Shown here piece after piece: positions 24,870 to 33,949 of a stretch of DNA of 64,000 bases. Made by a program: the position numbers and the translations under genes. Origin of the DNA: Sandaracinobacteroides sp041909755 (GTDB lineage Bacteria; Pseudomonadota; Alphaproteobacteria; Sphingomonadales; Sphingomonadaceae); contig NZ_JAYRCW010000001.1 in the NCBI RefSeq assembly GCF_041909755.1, positions 26,420-90,419 of the forward strand, read 5' to 3'. A model generated the notes under the pieces. The model saw nothing but the letters and a program-made list of their open reading frames with translations. It was not told the origin of the DNA and did no database searches. Numbering within the stretch: position 1 is the first letter of the stretch; each line of letters starts with the position of its first letter.

Positions 24870-27695
24870 ATGACAGAGCAATCCAGGGCGGCAGATTACC
24901 GCCACACCGTGTTCCTGCCCGAAACGGGCTTCCCCATGAAGGCTGGCCTTGCCCAGACCGAGCCGCGCCTGCTGGCGCGCTGGGCGGAGGAGGGCGCGCA
25001 TGCGAAATTGCGCGAACTCCGCACCGGCGCGGCGCGCTGGATCCTGCATGACGGCCCACCATATGCCAACGGGGACATGCACCTTGGCCATGCACTGAAC
25101 CACATCCTGAAGGATTTCGTGGTCCGCAGCCGCACGCAGATGGGGTTCGACAGCCCCTATATCCCCGGCTGGGATTGCCACGGTCTGCCCATCGAATGGC
25201 GAGTGGAGGAATTGAACCGCGAAAAAGGCATCAAGAAGGGCGAGATGGATTTCATCGCCTTCCGCCAGCAATGCCGGGACTATGCCGGGCATTGGGTGGG
25301 GGTGCAGCGCGAGCAGTTGAAGCGGCTGGGCATCTGGGGAGATTGGGAAAATCCCTATCTTACCATGGATTTCTCGTCAGAAGCTGTGATTGCGTCAGAA
25401 CTGATGAAGTTCGCCGAGAGCGGCCAGCTGTATCGAGGCGCCAAGCCGGTGATGTGGTCCCCGGTGGAGCAGACCGCGCTGGCCGAGGCGGAAGTGGAGT
25501 ATGAGGACATCACCTCCACGCAGGTGGATGTGGCGTTCGAGATTGTTGAGGCGCCGAACGCTCCGGACCTGGTTGGCGCCTATGCGGTGATCTGGACGAC
25601 GACGCCCTGGACGCTGCCCGTGAACCGGGCTTTGGCGTATGGAGAGGACGTTGAGTATGTTGCGCTCACTTGGAAGGCGCGCACGTTTATCGTAGCCAGA
25701 CCACTGCTCCATGAGTTTTGGCTTCGAGTGGCCTACGAGAAGATCGACGGGGTCTATCAAGATCAACATGTTCCTGAAAAATGGGAAACTGAAGGGAAGC
25801 TGTTTAAGGGCTCGCTTCTTTCAGGCGCCATCGCCCGCCACCCGTGGCACGCGCTGGGCGGTTTCTTCGCTGAACCCCGCCCACTGCTCGCTGGCGATTT
25901 CGTCACCACCGATGCGGGCACCGGCCTCGTCCACATGGCCCCCGATCATGGCGAGGACGATTTCTATCTCTGCAAGGCGCATGGCGTTGATCCGAAGTTC
26001 GTTGTCGGCCCCGATGGCACCTATCAGGCGGATTGGCCCGTTGTTGGCGGGATGCACGTCTATAAGGTGAACGCGCCCGATGGTCCCGTCTGCGCTGCGC
26101 TGAGGGAAGCGGGCGCGCTGCTGGCGGCAACCGCCGATTACAAGCACAGCTATCCGCACTCATGGCGCTCCAAGGCGAAGCTGATCTACCGCTGCACGCC
26201 GCAATGGTTCGTGGCGATGGACCGCGACCTTGGCGACGGCACCACGCTGCGCGGCCGGGCGCTGACAGCGATCGGCGATACCCGCTGGTTCCCCGCGCAA
26301 GGCGAAAACCGCATCCGCGCCATGGTGGAGGGCCGCCCGGACTGGGTGCTTTCCCGCCAGCGCGCATGGGGCGTGCCCATCACCCTGTTCGTGCAGAAGG
26401 GCACGGGCGACTATCTGGTTGACGCAGAGGTGAACGCCCGTATCAAGACCGCCTTCGAAACCGACGGCGCAGACGCCTGGTGGACGCGCGACCCGCAGGA
26501 GTTCCTCGGCAGTGCCTACAAGGCCGAGGATTATGAGCAGGTGACGGACATCCTGGATGTCTGGTTCGACAGCGGCTCCACCCACGCCTTCGTCACCGAA
26601 GCGCGGCTGCGCGCCGAACAGGCCGACCTCTATCTGGAAGGCTCGGACCAGCACCGGGGCTGGTTCCAGTCCTCGCTGCTCGAATCCTGCGGCACGCGGG
26701 GGCGGGCGCCCTACAAGGGCGTGCTGACGCACGGCTTCACGCTGGACGACAAGGGTCGCAAGATGTCCAAGTCGCTGGGCAATGTGGTCGATCCGCAGAA
26801 GATCATCGGCGAATCCGGGGTGGACGTGCTGCGGCTGTGGGTCGCCTCCACCGACACCTCGGAAGACCAGCGCTTCGGCAAGCTTTCCATGCAGACCAGC
26901 GTGGACAATTACCGCAAGCTTCGGAACACGCTGCGCTATCTGCTGGGTGCGCTGAAAGGGTACAGCGCGGAGGAAGCGGTTCCGGTGGCCGAAATGCCGG
27001 AGCTGGAGCGCTATATCCTCTCCCGCCTCGCCGGCCTCGATGCCGAAATCCGCGCCGCGCTGGAGCAGCATGCCTATGCGCGGATGATGGCGGCGATCTT
27101 CAGCTTCGTGAACGTGGACCTGTCCGCCTTCTTCTTCGATGTGCGCAAGGACAGCCTCTATTGCGATGCGGCGTTCGCGCCCAAGCGCCGGGCCTATCGC
27201 ACGGTGCTGGCGACGCTGTTCGACGCGCTGAACCACTGGCTGGCCCCCGTGCTGGTGTTCACCACCGAGGAAGCGCATGAGCAGCGCCATGGCGACGGCA
27301 CCTCGGTGCACCATGGTACCTATGCCGACATTCCCGCGAGCTGGCGCGACGAGGCGCTGGATGCGCGGTTCGAGCGGCTGCGGGAGCTGCGCGCGCTGGT
27401 GACGCAGGCGATCGAGCCGATGCGGCGCGAGAAGGTGGTGGGATCGTCCAACGAAGTGGCGGTGACGATCCATGCGCCCGCCGCAGACAAGGCGCTGGTC
27501 GACTCCCTGAACTTTGCCGAGCTTTGCATCGTTTCATCGGTGGACGTGCTGGTGGCGGAGGGAGAGGCCCGCGTGGCGGCCGCCGCAAGCGACAAGGCGC
27601 GCTGCGCCCGTTGCTGGCGGCACCTGCCCGACGTTTCGGCCGATACCGACCTGTGCGGACGCTGCGACGAGGTGGTGGCGGAGATGGACGAATGA
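24870..27695 (+). CDS. ileS: Isoleucyl-tRNA synthetase
   Basis: Charges tRNA-Ile. The 941-residue class I synthetase has HLGH (71-74) in PPYANGDMHLGHALN, the CP1 editing domain (WTTTPWTLPVNRAL), DVWFDSGSTHAFV, KMSKS at 631-635 and a C-terminal zinc-binding segment (CARCWRHLP, CGRCDE). ATG 24870 gives the family N-terminus. Two stretches, about 25350-25420 and 25620-25815, use markedly more AT-rich codons than the rest. The stop overlaps lspA by four bases. Confidence 0.97.
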   Translation: MTEQSRAADYRHTVFLPETGFPMKAGLAQTEPRLLARWAEEGAHAKLRELRTGAARWILHDGPPYANGDMHLGHALNHILKDFVVRSRTQMGFDSPYIPGWDCHGLPIEWRVEELNREKGIKKGEMDFIAFRQQCRDYAGHWVGVQREQLKRLGIWGDWENPYLTMDFSSEAVIASELMKFAESGQLYRGAKPVMWSPVEQTALAEAEVEYEDITSTQVDVAFEIVEAPNAPDLVGAYAVIWTTTPWTLPVNRALAYGEDVEYVALTWKARTFIVARPLLHEFWLRVAYEKIDGVYQDQHVPEKWETEGKLFKGSLLSGAIARHPWHALGGFFAEPRPLLAGDFVTTDAGTGLVHMAPDHGEDDFYLCKAHGVDPKFVVGPDGTYQADWPVVGGMHVYKVNAPDGPVCAALREAGALLAATADYKHSYPHSWRSKAKLIYRCTPQWFVAMDRDLGDGTTLRGRALTAIGDTRWFPAQGENRIRAMVEGRPDWVLSRQRAWGVPITLFVQKGTGDYLVDAEVNARIKTAFETDGADAWWTRDPQEFLGSAYKAEDYEQVTDILDVWFDSGSTHAFVTEARLRAEQADLYLEGSDQHRGWFQSSLLESCGTRGRAPYKGVLTHGFTLDDKGRKMSKSLGNVVDPQKIIGESGVDVLRLWVASTDTSEDQRFGKLSMQTSVDNYRKLRNTLRYLLGALKGYSAEEAVPVAEMPELERYILSRLAGLDAEIRAALEQHAYARMMAAIFSFVNVDLSAFFFDVRKDSLYCDAAFAPKRRAYRTVLATLFDALNHWLAPVLVFTTEEAHEQRHGDGTSVHHGTYADIPASWRDEALDARFERLRELRALVTQAIEPMRREKVVGSSNEVAVTIHAPAADKALVDSLNFAELCIVSSVDVLVAEGEARVAAAASDKARCARCWRHLPDVSADTDLCGRCDEVVAEMDE

Positions 27696-28183
27696 GGCGC
27701 CTTGCCTATGCGCTGGCCGCGATCGTGTTCCTGGCCGACCAGCTGGTGAAATACTGGATCATCCATGTGGTGGAGCTGGAACAGAAGGTCAGCGTGCCGG
27801 TGCTGCCCTTCTTTTCGCTTACCTGGGTGGAAAACCGGGGCGTTTCCATGGGGATGCTGACGGCGGACACGGATGTGGGCCGCTGGCTGCTGGTGGGCCT
27901 GACCGGGGTGATCGCAACGGTCGTCGCGGTGTGGATCCGCCGCGAGCGGCATTGGCCGGAATCGCTGGCGCTGGGCCTGATCCTGGGCGGGGCGCTGGGC
28001 AATATCGTGGATCGGGTGCGCTTCGGCTATGTCGTGGACTTCGTGCATTTGCACTGGGGCCCCTGGTCCTTCTATGTGTTCAACATTGCCGATGCGGCGA
28101 TCACGGCGGGGGTTGTCATCCTGCTGTTTCGCGCGCTCATCGGCCGTTCAGACGCCAGCTCGGAAAGACTTCCCAATGCGTAG
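27692..28183 (+). CDS. lspA: Lipoprotein signal peptidase (signal peptidase II)
   Basis: Inner-membrane aspartyl protease that cleaves prolipoprotein signal peptides. The 163-residue protein has four predicted membrane helices and the catalytic aspartates in GALGNIVDR (D107) and FNIADAAI (D134), plus TWVENRGVSMG. ATG at 27692 overlaps the ileS stop (ATGA), the usual ileS-lspA coupling. Confidence 0.96.
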   Translation: MRRLAYALAAIVFLADQLVKYWIIHVVELEQKVSVPVLPFFSLTWVENRGVSMGMLTADTDVGRWLLVGLTGVIATVVAVWIRRERHWPESLALGLILGGALGNIVDRVRFGYVVDFVHLHWGPWSFYVFNIADAAITAGVVILLFRALIGRSDASSERLPNA

Positions 28184-28613
28184 CCTGATCCTCGTCGTCG
28201 CCCCCTCGCTCCTTCTTGCGGCCTGTGGCGGCAACGACATCGCCGACCGCAAGCGCCCGGACGAGTTCGCCATCGGCAAGCAGGCCCCGCTGGTGATCCC
28301 GCCCGATTACAGCATGGCCCCGCCGCGCCCCGGCGCGCCTCGCCCGATCGGCGCAGACAGCCAGCAACAGGCGCTGGAAGCCCTGTTCGGCCCCGGCGTG
28401 CAGCTGCCGCCCAAATCCCAGATCGAAAGCCAGCTGCTGTCTGACGCGAAGGCCGCCCGGGTGGATTCGTCCATCCGCAGCACGGTCGCCGACATGCCGG
28501 GCCAGCCCGGCACGCAGACGGTGGACAAAGGCACCTTCCTGCGCGAACTGCTGGACGCGCCCGCCGGCACCCGCAACGCGGACATCGCGAAGGTGACCGT
28601 TCCGGGGGCCTGA
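28176..28613 (+). CDS. DUF3035 lipoprotein (BamF-like)
   Basis: A 145-residue lipoprotein with a clear lipobox (SLLLAAC) at the end of its leader. The mature part starts GGNDIADRKRPDEF and has PLVIPPDYSMAPPRPG, the core of DUF3035. In Caulobacter a DUF3035 lipoprotein was named BamF, a subunit of the outer-membrane beta-barrel assembly machine; applying that role here rests on family membership. It overlaps lspA by eight bases, so the processing enzyme and this substrate are likely co-expressed. Confidence 0.85.
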   Translation: MRSLILVVAPSLLLAACGGNDIADRKRPDEFAIGKQAPLVIPPDYSMAPPRPGAPRPIGADSQQQALEALFGPGVQLPPKSQIESQLLSDAKAARVDSSIRSTVADMPGQPGTQTVDKGTFLRELLDAPAGTRNADIAKVTVPGA

Positions 28614-28704
28614 TCAGGCCAGCCGTGGCATGTGCCACCGGCAGGCAGGGACATGATCTGGCAAATATCTGCTTTGCAAACAGGCGTTGCCCGCCTTGCT
28701 TTCA

Positions 28705-28806
28705 CCCGCTCGGGCTGAGCTTGCCGAAGCGCGGAATTTGAAAGTGCATTGCGGAGGTTGTGGCCTGCTTGATGGGGCTTCGACAGGCTCAGCCTGAGCG
28801 GGGGGT
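28705..28806. repeat. Paired inverted palindromic repeat, copy 2 (REP/BIME-like)
   Basis: Same architecture as 4311-4410. The left arm at 28705-28730 contains GAGCTTGCCGAAG; the right arm starts at 28774 and contains CTTCGACAGGCTC. Each arm differs from its copy 1 counterpart at about one base. The spacer shares TGTGGCCTGCTT with copy 1 and aligns along most of its length. Upstream flanks of both copies carry CTTTGCAAAC. The element fills the gap between the DUF3035 gene and the convergent ATPase gene. Confidence 0.8.
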
Positions 28807-28909
28807 AAAGGTTCTGCCGCCTGCGCAATCTGTTGAGCAGGCTTTGGATGTGGGTGCAGGGCGCACGGCGCCCTGCCGGGGTGAAGGAGCGGCGCCCCTT
28901 CGATCTCCA

Positions 28910-30421
28910 TCAGCGCTTCTTGAACAACCCGCCCAGGATCCCGCGCACCAGGCTGCGGCCGGCCTGCACGGCGACGGCCGTTGCGGTGGCGACGGCAACC
29001 TTTTCCATCTTGCCCATGGTGGAGTTGCGATAGGCGCGCTCGGCGGCGGCCTTTTCCTTCGCCTCCAGCGCGGCGGCCTTCTTTGCGGCGGCGGCTTCCT
29101 TTTCGGCCGACTGGGCGTCTGCCTGCGCGGCGACCTTGGCGGACAGGATCTCGAAGGCAGATTCCCGGTCCACCGCTTCCTCATATTTCCCCGCAACCGG
29201 GGAGCTGGAGAGGATCACCTTGCGCTCGCCCGGCTCCAGCGGGCCCACGCGGGATGCGGGCGGGCGGATGAAGACGCGCTCGACGGGGGAGGGCGCGCCA
29301 TCGGCCATCAGCAGCGAAACGAGCGCCTCGCCGGTCTTCAGCTCCAGGATGGCGGTTTCCACATTGACGGCCGGGTTCTGGCGGAAGGTGGTGGCGGCGG
29401 CCTTCACGGCCTTCTGGTCGCGCGGGGTGAAGGCGCGCAGGGCATGCTGCACCCGGTTCCCCAGCTGCCCGGCGATCGCGTCGGGCACGTCGATGGGGTT
29501 CTGGGTGATGAAATAGACGCCGACGCCCTTCGAACGGATCAGCCGGACAACCTGTTCCACCTTGTCCAGCAGGGCCTTCGGAGCCTCATCGAACAGCAGA
29601 TGGGCTTCATCGAAGAAGAAGACGAGCTTCGGCTTGTCCGGGTCACCCACTTCGGGAAGCTCCTCGAACAGTTCGGAGAGCATCCACAGCAGGAAGGTGG
29701 CATAAAGCTTGGGGCTGGAGATCAGCTTGTCGGCGGCCAGGATGTTCACCTGCCCGCGTCCGTCCTCGCCCACCTTGATCATGTCCGTCATCGCCAGCGC
29801 CGGTTCCCCGAAGAAGCGGTCCCCGCCCTGCGATTCGAGCGAGAGCAGCTGGCGCTGGATCGCGCCGATGGAGGCCGAGGTGACATTGCCGTAGCGGGTG
29901 GCGAGGTCCTTGGCATTGTCGGCGCACCAGGCCAGCATCTGCTTCAGATCCTTGAGATCCAGCAGCAGCATCCCCTGATCGTCGGCGACCTTGAAGGCGA
30001 TGGCGAGGACGCCTTCCTGCGTTTCATTGAGGCCCAGCAAACGCGCGAGCAGCAGCGGCCCCATTTCGGTAACGGTGGTGCGGACAGGGTGGCCCTGTTC
30101 CCCGAACAGATCCCAGAAGACGGTGGGCGTGTCGGCATAGGCATAGGCGCCAAGGCCGATGTCGGCCGCGCGGGTCTGGAAGGGCTCGTGCAGTTTCGAT
30201 GTGGCGGAGCCGGGCAGGGCCATGCCAGCGAGATCGCCCTTCACATCGGACAGGAACACGGGCACGCCGGCGCGACTGAAGCCTTCCGCCATGACCTGAA
30301 GCGTGATGGTCTTTCCGGTGCCGGTGGCGCCAGCGATCAGGCCGTGGCGGTTTGCGCGCTTCAGAACCAGCATCTGCTGGTTCGTTCCGCCCGATTGCGC
30401 GCCGATGAAGATGTCAGCCAT
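28910..30421 (-). CDS. HerA/YjgR-like ATPase (DUF853)
   Basis: A 503-residue ATPase of the HerA-FtsK superfamily, YjgR type. The Walker A loop is at about 30-38 (GATGTGKTIT), the Walker B is VFFFDEAHLLF, and FITQNPIDVP and RVQHALRAFTP follow. The C-terminal 100 residues form an Ala/Lys/Glu-rich coiled-coil and a glycine-rich hydrophobic tail ending in LFKKR. HerA relatives pump DNA with NurA, but the YjgR group has no settled role and no nuclease gene adjoins here. Confidence 0.9.
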   Translation of the reverse strand: MADIFIGAQSGGTNQQMLVLKRANRHGLIAGATGTGKTITLQVMAEGFSRAGVPVFLSDVKGDLAGMALPGSATSKLHEPFQTRAADIGLGAYAYADTPTVFWDLFGEQGHPVRTTVTEMGPLLLARLLGLNETQEGVLAIAFKVADDQGMLLLDLKDLKQMLAWCADNAKDLATRYGNVTSASIGAIQRQLLSLESQGGDRFFGEPALAMTDMIKVGEDGRGQVNILAADKLISSPKLYATFLLWMLSELFEELPEVGDPDKPKLVFFFDEAHLLFDEAPKALLDKVEQVVRLIRSKGVGVYFITQNPIDVPDAIAGQLGNRVQHALRAFTPRDQKAVKAAATTFRQNPAVNVETAILELKTGEALVSLLMADGAPSPVERVFIRPPASRVGPLEPGERKVILSSSPVAGKYEEAVDRESAFEILSAKVAAQADAQSAEKEAAAAKKAAALEAKEKAAAERAYRNSTMGKMEKVAVATATAVAVQAGRSLVRGILGGLFKKR

Positions 30422-30511
30422 TTCCCGATAGCCCCTGATTCCCGGATGTTATCCTATCGGTAGAGCAAATCGCGCAACCAGTGAAATGGCTGAATCCTTG
30501 AACCGCCCGGT

Positions 30512-31291
30512 TCAGCAGGCGATGGGACGCCTCCGGCGGGTTGCTGCCCCGACAAGCCCGAAGCCGGCGATCATCAGCGCCCAGGTGGCCGGTTCCGGTA
30601 CGCCTGAAACACCGCCGCCCAAGACCGCGCTTGAACCGATCAGCCCGATTTCCGGGCCGCCGAAGAATGTGCCGCGCACATAGGATTGGCTGGAGGATTG
30701 GGGGGTAAGCTTCTCGATGGACTGGCCATAACCCCAGAGCAGCGAATCCGATGGCCCGACGGTTACATCTGCCTTCGCGAAGCCAGCGACCGGGAACCAT
30801 TCGCTGCCGGCAACCAGACCAAACTGCGCGAGCACAGGGTTCCACACCGCAGCCTCCGCGGCCGCTGTACCCCACCAGCCCGCACCCAGTGAGACATAGG
30901 CGTTACCGCCGCCACTCACATAGGCCGCGAAGTCTGCCGTGTTCACGCTCTGCCCGAAATGGAAGACGGCATCATAGGCCGATGCGCTGGCCAAATCAAA
31001 AGTGGTGGCGTAGCTGACGGTCTTGCCAAGAGACTGGAACTGCGCCGTAGCCAAGCTTAGCATCGACTGGGAAACATTTCCGTTACCAGTCAGAAGCAGA
31101 TAGTTGGACCCGCCGAAAGTTGCGGCAAGGCTGTTCACGAACTGCATGGTGCCGGCGGCGTATGGTGCCTCATAGGCGTGGTTCGACAACTGCCATTCAT
31201 CGCCCGATGCGACCAGTGTTCCCGCAAAGCTGGCAGATGCAAGGCTGGCTGCGGCAGCCACAGCCGCGAAACGCGCGGACGAACCAATCAT
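30512..31291 (-). CDS. PEP-CTERM (PEPxxWA type) exported protein
   Basis: A 259-residue secreted protein. A signal peptide (AAVAAAASLASASFA) is followed by an Ala/Gly/Ser-rich domain of unknown fold with many aromatic residues. The C-terminal sorting signal VPEPATWALMIAGFGLVGAA is followed by TRRRR. PEP-CTERM proteins are processed by an exosortase and exported to the surface; the exosortase is not in this window. ATG 31291 has GGGGGA upstream; a TTG 15 bases earlier is less likely. Confidence 0.85.
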   Translation of the reverse strand: MIGSSARFAAVAAAASLASASFAGTLVASGDEWQLSNHAYEAPYAAGTMQFVNSLAATFGGSNYLLLTGNGNVSQSMLSLATAQFQSLGKTVSYATTFDLASASAYDAVFHFGQSVNTADFAAYVSGGGNAYVSLGAGWWGTAAAEAAVWNPVLAQFGLVAGSEWFPVAGFAKADVTVGPSDSLLWGYGQSIEKLTPQSSSQSYVRGTFFGGPEIGLIGSSAVLGGGVSGVPEPATWALMIAGFGLVGAATRRRRPIAC

Positions 31292-31391
31292 GTAATTATC
31301 CCCCAATAATGAACTGATGCAGCCTAACAGCCCATTGACTGGGGGACAAGGAAGTTCACGAATTTTTCCGGACTGTTAACTACTTCAGTGC

Positions 31392-31428
31392 GAGGCACCT
31401 GCCCGGATAATGGCCCGGCAGGTGCCTC
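31392..31428 (-). terminator. Hairpin after degP
   Basis: A perfect 12-bp stem (GAGGCACCTGCC with GGCAGGTGCCTC) and a 13-base loop, eight bases beyond the degP stop. No T tract follows on either strand. It probably ends the hflK-hflC-degP transcript before the PEP-CTERM gene promoter. Confidence 0.6.
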
Positions 31429-31435
31429 ATATCGC

Positions 31436-33013
31436 TTACTGGACCTTCACGCCCACGAAGCGGCCCGGCGTGTTGCCGCGCTGCACGAACAGCAGAACGG
31501 TGTCGCGCCCGGCCTTGCGCGCGGCGGCCACCGCATCGGCGGCTTCCTGCGGCGTCTTCACCGGTTGCTGGTTCACCGAGACGATGATGTCCCCGCGTTG
31601 CAGCCCTTCCTCGGCCGCGTTGGACGACGGGTTCACCTTCGCGACGACGACGCCCTGCACGGTATCGGGCAGGCGCAGCTGCTGGCGGATTTCCGGGCTG
31701 AGCGCCTGCAGCGTCAGGCCCAGCGACTTCCGGGCGGCTTCGGCGCCGGGCTGGTCGCCCTCTTCCTTGTCGGTGCTGTCGGCCTGCTCGGGCTGACCCA
31801 GAAGCGAAGCTTCCGAGGGACGCTCGCTGATCGTTGCCGTCAGCGTCAGGCGCTTGCCGCCGCGAATCACCTCGATCGGCACGCGGGATCCGATAGGCGT
31901 GTTGGCGACGATGTAGGACAGGCTGGTATCGGGCGACACCTCCTGCCCGGCCACCTTCACCACCACGTCGCCCTGTTGCACGCCGGCAGCGCGGGCCGGG
32001 CCGGACGGCTCGACCGAGGCGACGATTTCACCCCTGTCCTTGGGCAGGCCCAGGGACGAGGCGATCGCGGGCGTCATGTTCTGGATCTGCACGCCCAGAT
32101 AGCCGCGCTTCACCTTGCCGGTGGCGCGCAGCTGATCGATCACGGGCTTCGCCAATTCCGACGGGATCGCGAAGCCCACGCCGACATTGCCGCCCGTGGG
32201 CGAGAAGATGGCGGTGTTCACGCCGATAACATTGCCGTTCAGGTCGAACAGCGGGCCGCCGGAGTTGCCCTGGTTGATGGACGCGTCTGTCTGGATATAG
32301 CGATCATAGGCGCCGCCGCCCTGGATGCCGCGATGCAGGGCCGAAACGATGCCCGCGGTAACGGTGCCGCCCAGGCCGAAGGGATTGCCGATGGCGATCG
32401 CCCAGTCGCCCACGCGGGTGCCTTCGGAATTGCCGAACTGCACATAGGGCAGGTTCTCGCCGTCGATCTTCAGCAGCGCGAGATCCGAAAGCGGATCGCG
32501 GCCGATCACGCGGGCGGTATATTCGCGCCGGTCGGACAGCGTGACGGTGATTGTGTCGACGAGCTTCTGCCCGTCACGACCGGAAATCACATGGTTGTTG
32601 GTGACGATATAGCCATCCGGCGAGATGACGAAGCCGGAGCCGAGCGAGGTTGCCTCCCGCGTGACGGGCTGGCCGTCCTCTGTCTGCTGCTCCTGGAAGC
32701 GGCGGAACAGATCCTCGAGGTTGGTGCCGGGGCCGAAGCGGGGGAAACGGCCCACTTCCACGCGCTGGGTGGTGGAGATGTTCACCACGGCCGGCTGCAG
32801 CCGGGCCGTCAGGTCCGCGAAGCTGACGGGCGCACCGCGCGGGGGAAGCGCCTGCACGGGGCCTGCGGTTGCCGGGGCTGCGGGCGCCTGCATGGCCGGC
32901 GCCTGCACGGCCGGGGCCTGTGCCAGCACCGGAATGGCGGTTGCGACGACAGCGGCAATGCCGGCCGAAAGACCGGCAGTCAGGAAGCGGCTCTTGTTCG
33001 AGCTGTCTTGCAC
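31436..33013 (-). CDS. degP: Periplasmic serine protease, DegP/HtrA (MucD) family
   Basis: Protease-chaperone for misfolded envelope proteins. The 525 residues start with a signal peptide (FLTAGLSAGIAAVVATAIPVLA), then an Ala/Pro-rich stretch, the trypsin-like domain with catalytic H141 (TNNHV), D177 (PLSDLALL) and S251 (INQGNSGGP), and two PDZ domains. GTG 33013 is preferred because GGAG lies seven to eight bases upstream. It follows hflC by about 93 bp on the same strand; hflK-hflC-degP is the common alphaproteobacterial order. Confidence 0.95.
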   Translation of the reverse strand: MQDSSNKSRFLTAGLSAGIAAVVATAIPVLAQAPAVQAPAMQAPAAPATAGPVQALPPRGAPVSFADLTARLQPAVVNISTTQRVEVGRFPRFGPGTNLEDLFRRFQEQQTEDGQPVTREATSLGSGFVISPDGYIVTNNHVISGRDGQKLVDTITVTLSDRREYTARVIGRDPLSDLALLKIDGENLPYVQFGNSEGTRVGDWAIAIGNPFGLGGTVTAGIVSALHRGIQGGGAYDRYIQTDASINQGNSGGPLFDLNGNVIGVNTAIFSPTGGNVGVGFAIPSELAKPVIDQLRATGKVKRGYLGVQIQNMTPAIASSLGLPKDRGEIVASVEPSGPARAAGVQQGDVVVKVAGQEVSPDTSLSYIVANTPIGSRVPIEVIRGGKRLTLTATISERPSEASLLGQPEQADSTDKEEGDQPGAEAARKSLGLTLQALSPEIRQQLRLPDTVQGVVVAKVNPSSNAAEEGLQRGDIIVSVNQQPVKTPQEAADAVAAARKAGRDTVLLFVQRGNTPGRFVGVKVQ

Positions 33014-33106
33014 GTGTGTTACTCCAAAGGGTCCTCTCACGCCCGGTTCTAACGGTGCGGCGATTGAATGGTGGCTGAACTGTTCAATATTGCCGCCGAA
33101 CCGAAA

Positions 33107-33949
33107 TCAACCGCCGCGCCGGCCCTGGAATTCCCGCAGGAATTCATTGCTGGGGCTGAGGACGACATTGCTGTTCCCTTGCGCGAAACTCTTCCGATAA
33201 GCCTCCATCGAGCGATAGAAGGTATAGAAATCGGGATCCTTGCCGAAGCTTTCGGCATAGACACGCGCCGCTTCCGCATCCGCTTCGGCGCGGATGATCT
33301 GCGCGTTCTTCGCCCCTTGCGCGCGGATTGTCAGCGCCTCCTGCTGGCGGGCGGTTCGCATCCGTTCGAAGGCGGCTTCCAGCGGGCTTCCTGGCGGCAG
33401 GTCGGCGCGCTTGATGCGGACGTCGATGATTTCCGCGCCATAGGCGAGCGCCGAGCGGTTCACCGCCAGCTGGATCGCATCCATCGATTGCCCGCGTTCG
33501 GGCGACAGCATGGCGTCGAAGCGCTGCTTGCCCAGTTCGTTGCGGATCCGCGACGAAAGGATGCGCGACAGTTCCTGCTGCAGCCGTTCCTCGCTGCCCA
33601 CCGTCTGGTACATGCGGACGGGGTTGACGATGCGGAAGCGGGCGAAGGCGTCGACCACCAGCCGCAGCTGGTCTGTCGACAGCACCGTCTGTGGCGGAAT
33701 GTCGAGCGACATGATCCGCTTGTCCACGAACACCGTGTTCTGGACGAACGGCGTCTTCAGGACGAGGCCGGCGCCGGTCTGCCCGAACTTCTGGTTCGGC
33801 TGATAGGTGTTCACGGTCGCCACGGGGCGGCCGAGCTGCAGGATGATCGCCTGCTGATCCTCTGGCACGCGGACGACGGAGACGGCCGCCAGGACGGCGA
33901 GCGCGGCGAGCCCGATGCCGCCGGTGAGGAGGGCGCGCTGACTGATCAT
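33107..33949 (-). CDS. hflC: HflC, regulator of membrane protease FtsH
   Basis: SPFH/band-7 protein that with HflK forms a periplasm-facing cage around FtsH. The 280 residues comprise an N-terminal membrane helix (LLTGGIGLAALAVLAAVSVV), the SPFH domain starting VPEDQQAIILQLG, and a coiled-coil rich in Ala, Glu and Arg (GAKNAQIIRAEADAEAARVY). The hflK stop overlaps its start by four bases. Confidence 0.96.
   Translation of the reverse strand: MISQRALLTGGIGLAALAVLAAVSVVRVPEDQQAIILQLGRPVATVNTYQPNQKFGQTGAGLVLKTPFVQNTVFVDKRIMSLDIPPQTVLSTDQLRLVVDAFARFRIVNPVRMYQTVGSEERLQQELSRILSSRIRNELGKQRFDAMLSPERGQSMDAIQLAVNRSALAYGAEIIDVRIKRADLPPGSPLEAAFERMRTARQQEALTIRAQGAKNAQIIRAEADAEAARVYAESFGKDPDFYTFYRSMEAYRKSFAQGNSNVVLSPSNEFLREFQGRRGG

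Noticed and set aside
28607..28620. 14-bp palindrome GGCCTGATCAGGCC at the end of the DUF3035 gene
   Set aside because: It overlaps the stop codon and has no loop or T tract; chance occurrence in GC-rich coding sequence is plausible.
31388..33052. A 554-codon plus-strand frame over degP
   Set aside because: It is antisense to the clearly identifiable protease with an intact catalytic triad and PDZ domains.
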